NCBI GenBank assembly: GCA_005880345.1
Contig: VBGE01000060.1
Coordinates: 1-6,250 of the forward strand
Length of the DNA stretch: 6,250 nt
Source of the DNA: Chloroflexota bacterium
GTDB taxonomy: Bacteria > Chloroflexota > Dormibacteria > Dormibacterales > Dormibacteraceae
Direction of reading: 5' to 3'
The notes below the pieces were generated by a model. That model was not told where the DNA came from and did no database searches. It worked only from the letters and a program-made list of their open reading frames with translations. A program made the position numbers and the translations under genes. Numbering within the stretch: position 1 is the stretch's first letter; every line of letters starts with the position of its first letter. Shown here one piece after another: positions 5,918 through 6,250 of the stretch.

Positions 5918-6250
5918 ATGAGCGCCGCACAGGGCTTTCTCTTCTTCCTATTGCTGCTCGGCCTGGCCGCCACCGGGCTGCGACTGGTTTCGCGCACGGC
6001 GCCCACCGTGCCGTATCCGGTGCTGCTAGCGGCGGGCGGGATCCTCATCGGCCTGGTTCCGGGTCTCCGGCTGCCTCCTATCGGACCCGACCTGATTCTC
6101 GTGGCGTTCGTGCCTGGGCTGGTCTTCGAGGCCTCGTTGTCGGTCGACCTCGACGAGATGTGGCGGAGGCTGGTGCCGATCGGCCTGCTCGCGGTCGTGG
6201 GCGTCTTCGTGACAGTCGGCATCATCGGCGTGCTGACCCACTACGCCCTC
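5918..6250 (+). CDS. CPA1/NhaP-type cation:proton antiporter, N-terminal part (3' end outside window)
   Basis: The first 111 residues of an integral membrane transporter are visible, running off the right edge. Hydrophobic helices lie at about 5-22, 31-49, 58-73 and 84-108. The succession of [19 protein letters not shown] (31-49), then [21 protein letters not shown] (61-81) with the family-typical Pro-x-x-x-Phe-Glu-Ala helix and the following Asp/Glu-rich turn, is characteristic of bacterial Na+(K+)/H+ exchangers of the NhaP/CPA1 group. The catalytic ND/DD motif of helix 5 lies beyond the window, so ion choice cannot be judged. The ATG at 5918 is the only plausible start near a plausible promoter. 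No Shine-Dalgarno precedes it, so the transcript may be nearly leaderless. It is transcribed away from tdh and is probably unrelated to threonine breakdown. Confidence 0.88.
   Translation, partial: MSAAQGFLFFLLLLGLAATGLRLVSRTAPTVPYPVLLAAGGILIGLVPGLRLPPIGPDLILVAFVPGLVFEASLSVDLDEMWRRLVPIGLLAVVGVFVTVGIIGVLTHYAL

Noticed and set aside
5836..6225. A 129-codon open frame on the minus strand over the antiporter start
   Set aside because: It is antisense to a hydrophobic plus-strand product with clear CPA1 features, and its Ser/Thr/Arg-rich translation has no recognisable domain.
1..6250. CRISPR arrays, tRNA or rRNA genes, insertion sequences, defence-system genes
   Set aside because: No regularly spaced direct repeats, no cloverleaf or rRNA-like stretches, no transposase or nuclease motifs, and almost every base is accounted for by the listed genes.

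Overview
The window is GC-rich (roughly two thirds G+C), densely coded bacterial DNA. Intergenic gaps are very short, start and stop codons often overlap, and several genes start with GTG. Nothing in it fixes the phylum. A high-GC soil or sediment lineage (for example Chloroflexota, Dormibacterota or Acidobacteriota) is a guess from gene content and style, not a demonstrated assignment.

Seven genes run leftward on the minus strand from about 5839 to the left edge, and one gene is divergent at the right edge. In transcription order these are: tdh (L-threonine 3-dehydrogenase, 5839-4811) and kbl (glycine C-acetyltransferase, 4811-3630), coupled by a TGATG junction; a perfect 7-bp inverted repeat (3605-3622); a small unnamed gene with a possible SAP/HeH-like helix-hairpin motif (3600-3352); a type IB DNA topoisomerase (3391-2288); a 117-aa membrane protein (2319-1966); a 105-aa membrane-anchored protein with a charged tail (1969-1652); a 145-aa HMA2-like protein (1649-1212); and a P1-type cation ATPase that runs off the left edge (1231-1). 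On the plus strand a CPA1/NhaP-type cation:proton antiporter begins at 5918 and runs off the right edge.

The tdh-kbl pair turns L-threonine and CoA into glycine and acetyl-CoA through 2-amino-3-ketobutyrate. All catalytic and zinc ligands looked for in Tdh are present, as are the PLP-site residues in Kbl.

The most interesting part is the left 2.3 kb. Three small proteins, two with hydrophobic segments and one resembling the ATPase N-terminus, are packed with overlapping reading frames directly ahead of a P-type ATPase. This ATPase keeps the phosphorylation (DKTGTLT) and actuator (TGEP) motifs. It has lost both the N-terminal CxxC metal site and the membrane CPx metal-binding motif, where Leu-Ala-Thr occupies the CPC position. 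This points to a P-type ATPase subgroup whose substrate cannot be read from the usual metal motifs, possibly with dedicated small accessory subunits. No RNA genes, CRISPR arrays, insertion sequences or long repeats were seen.
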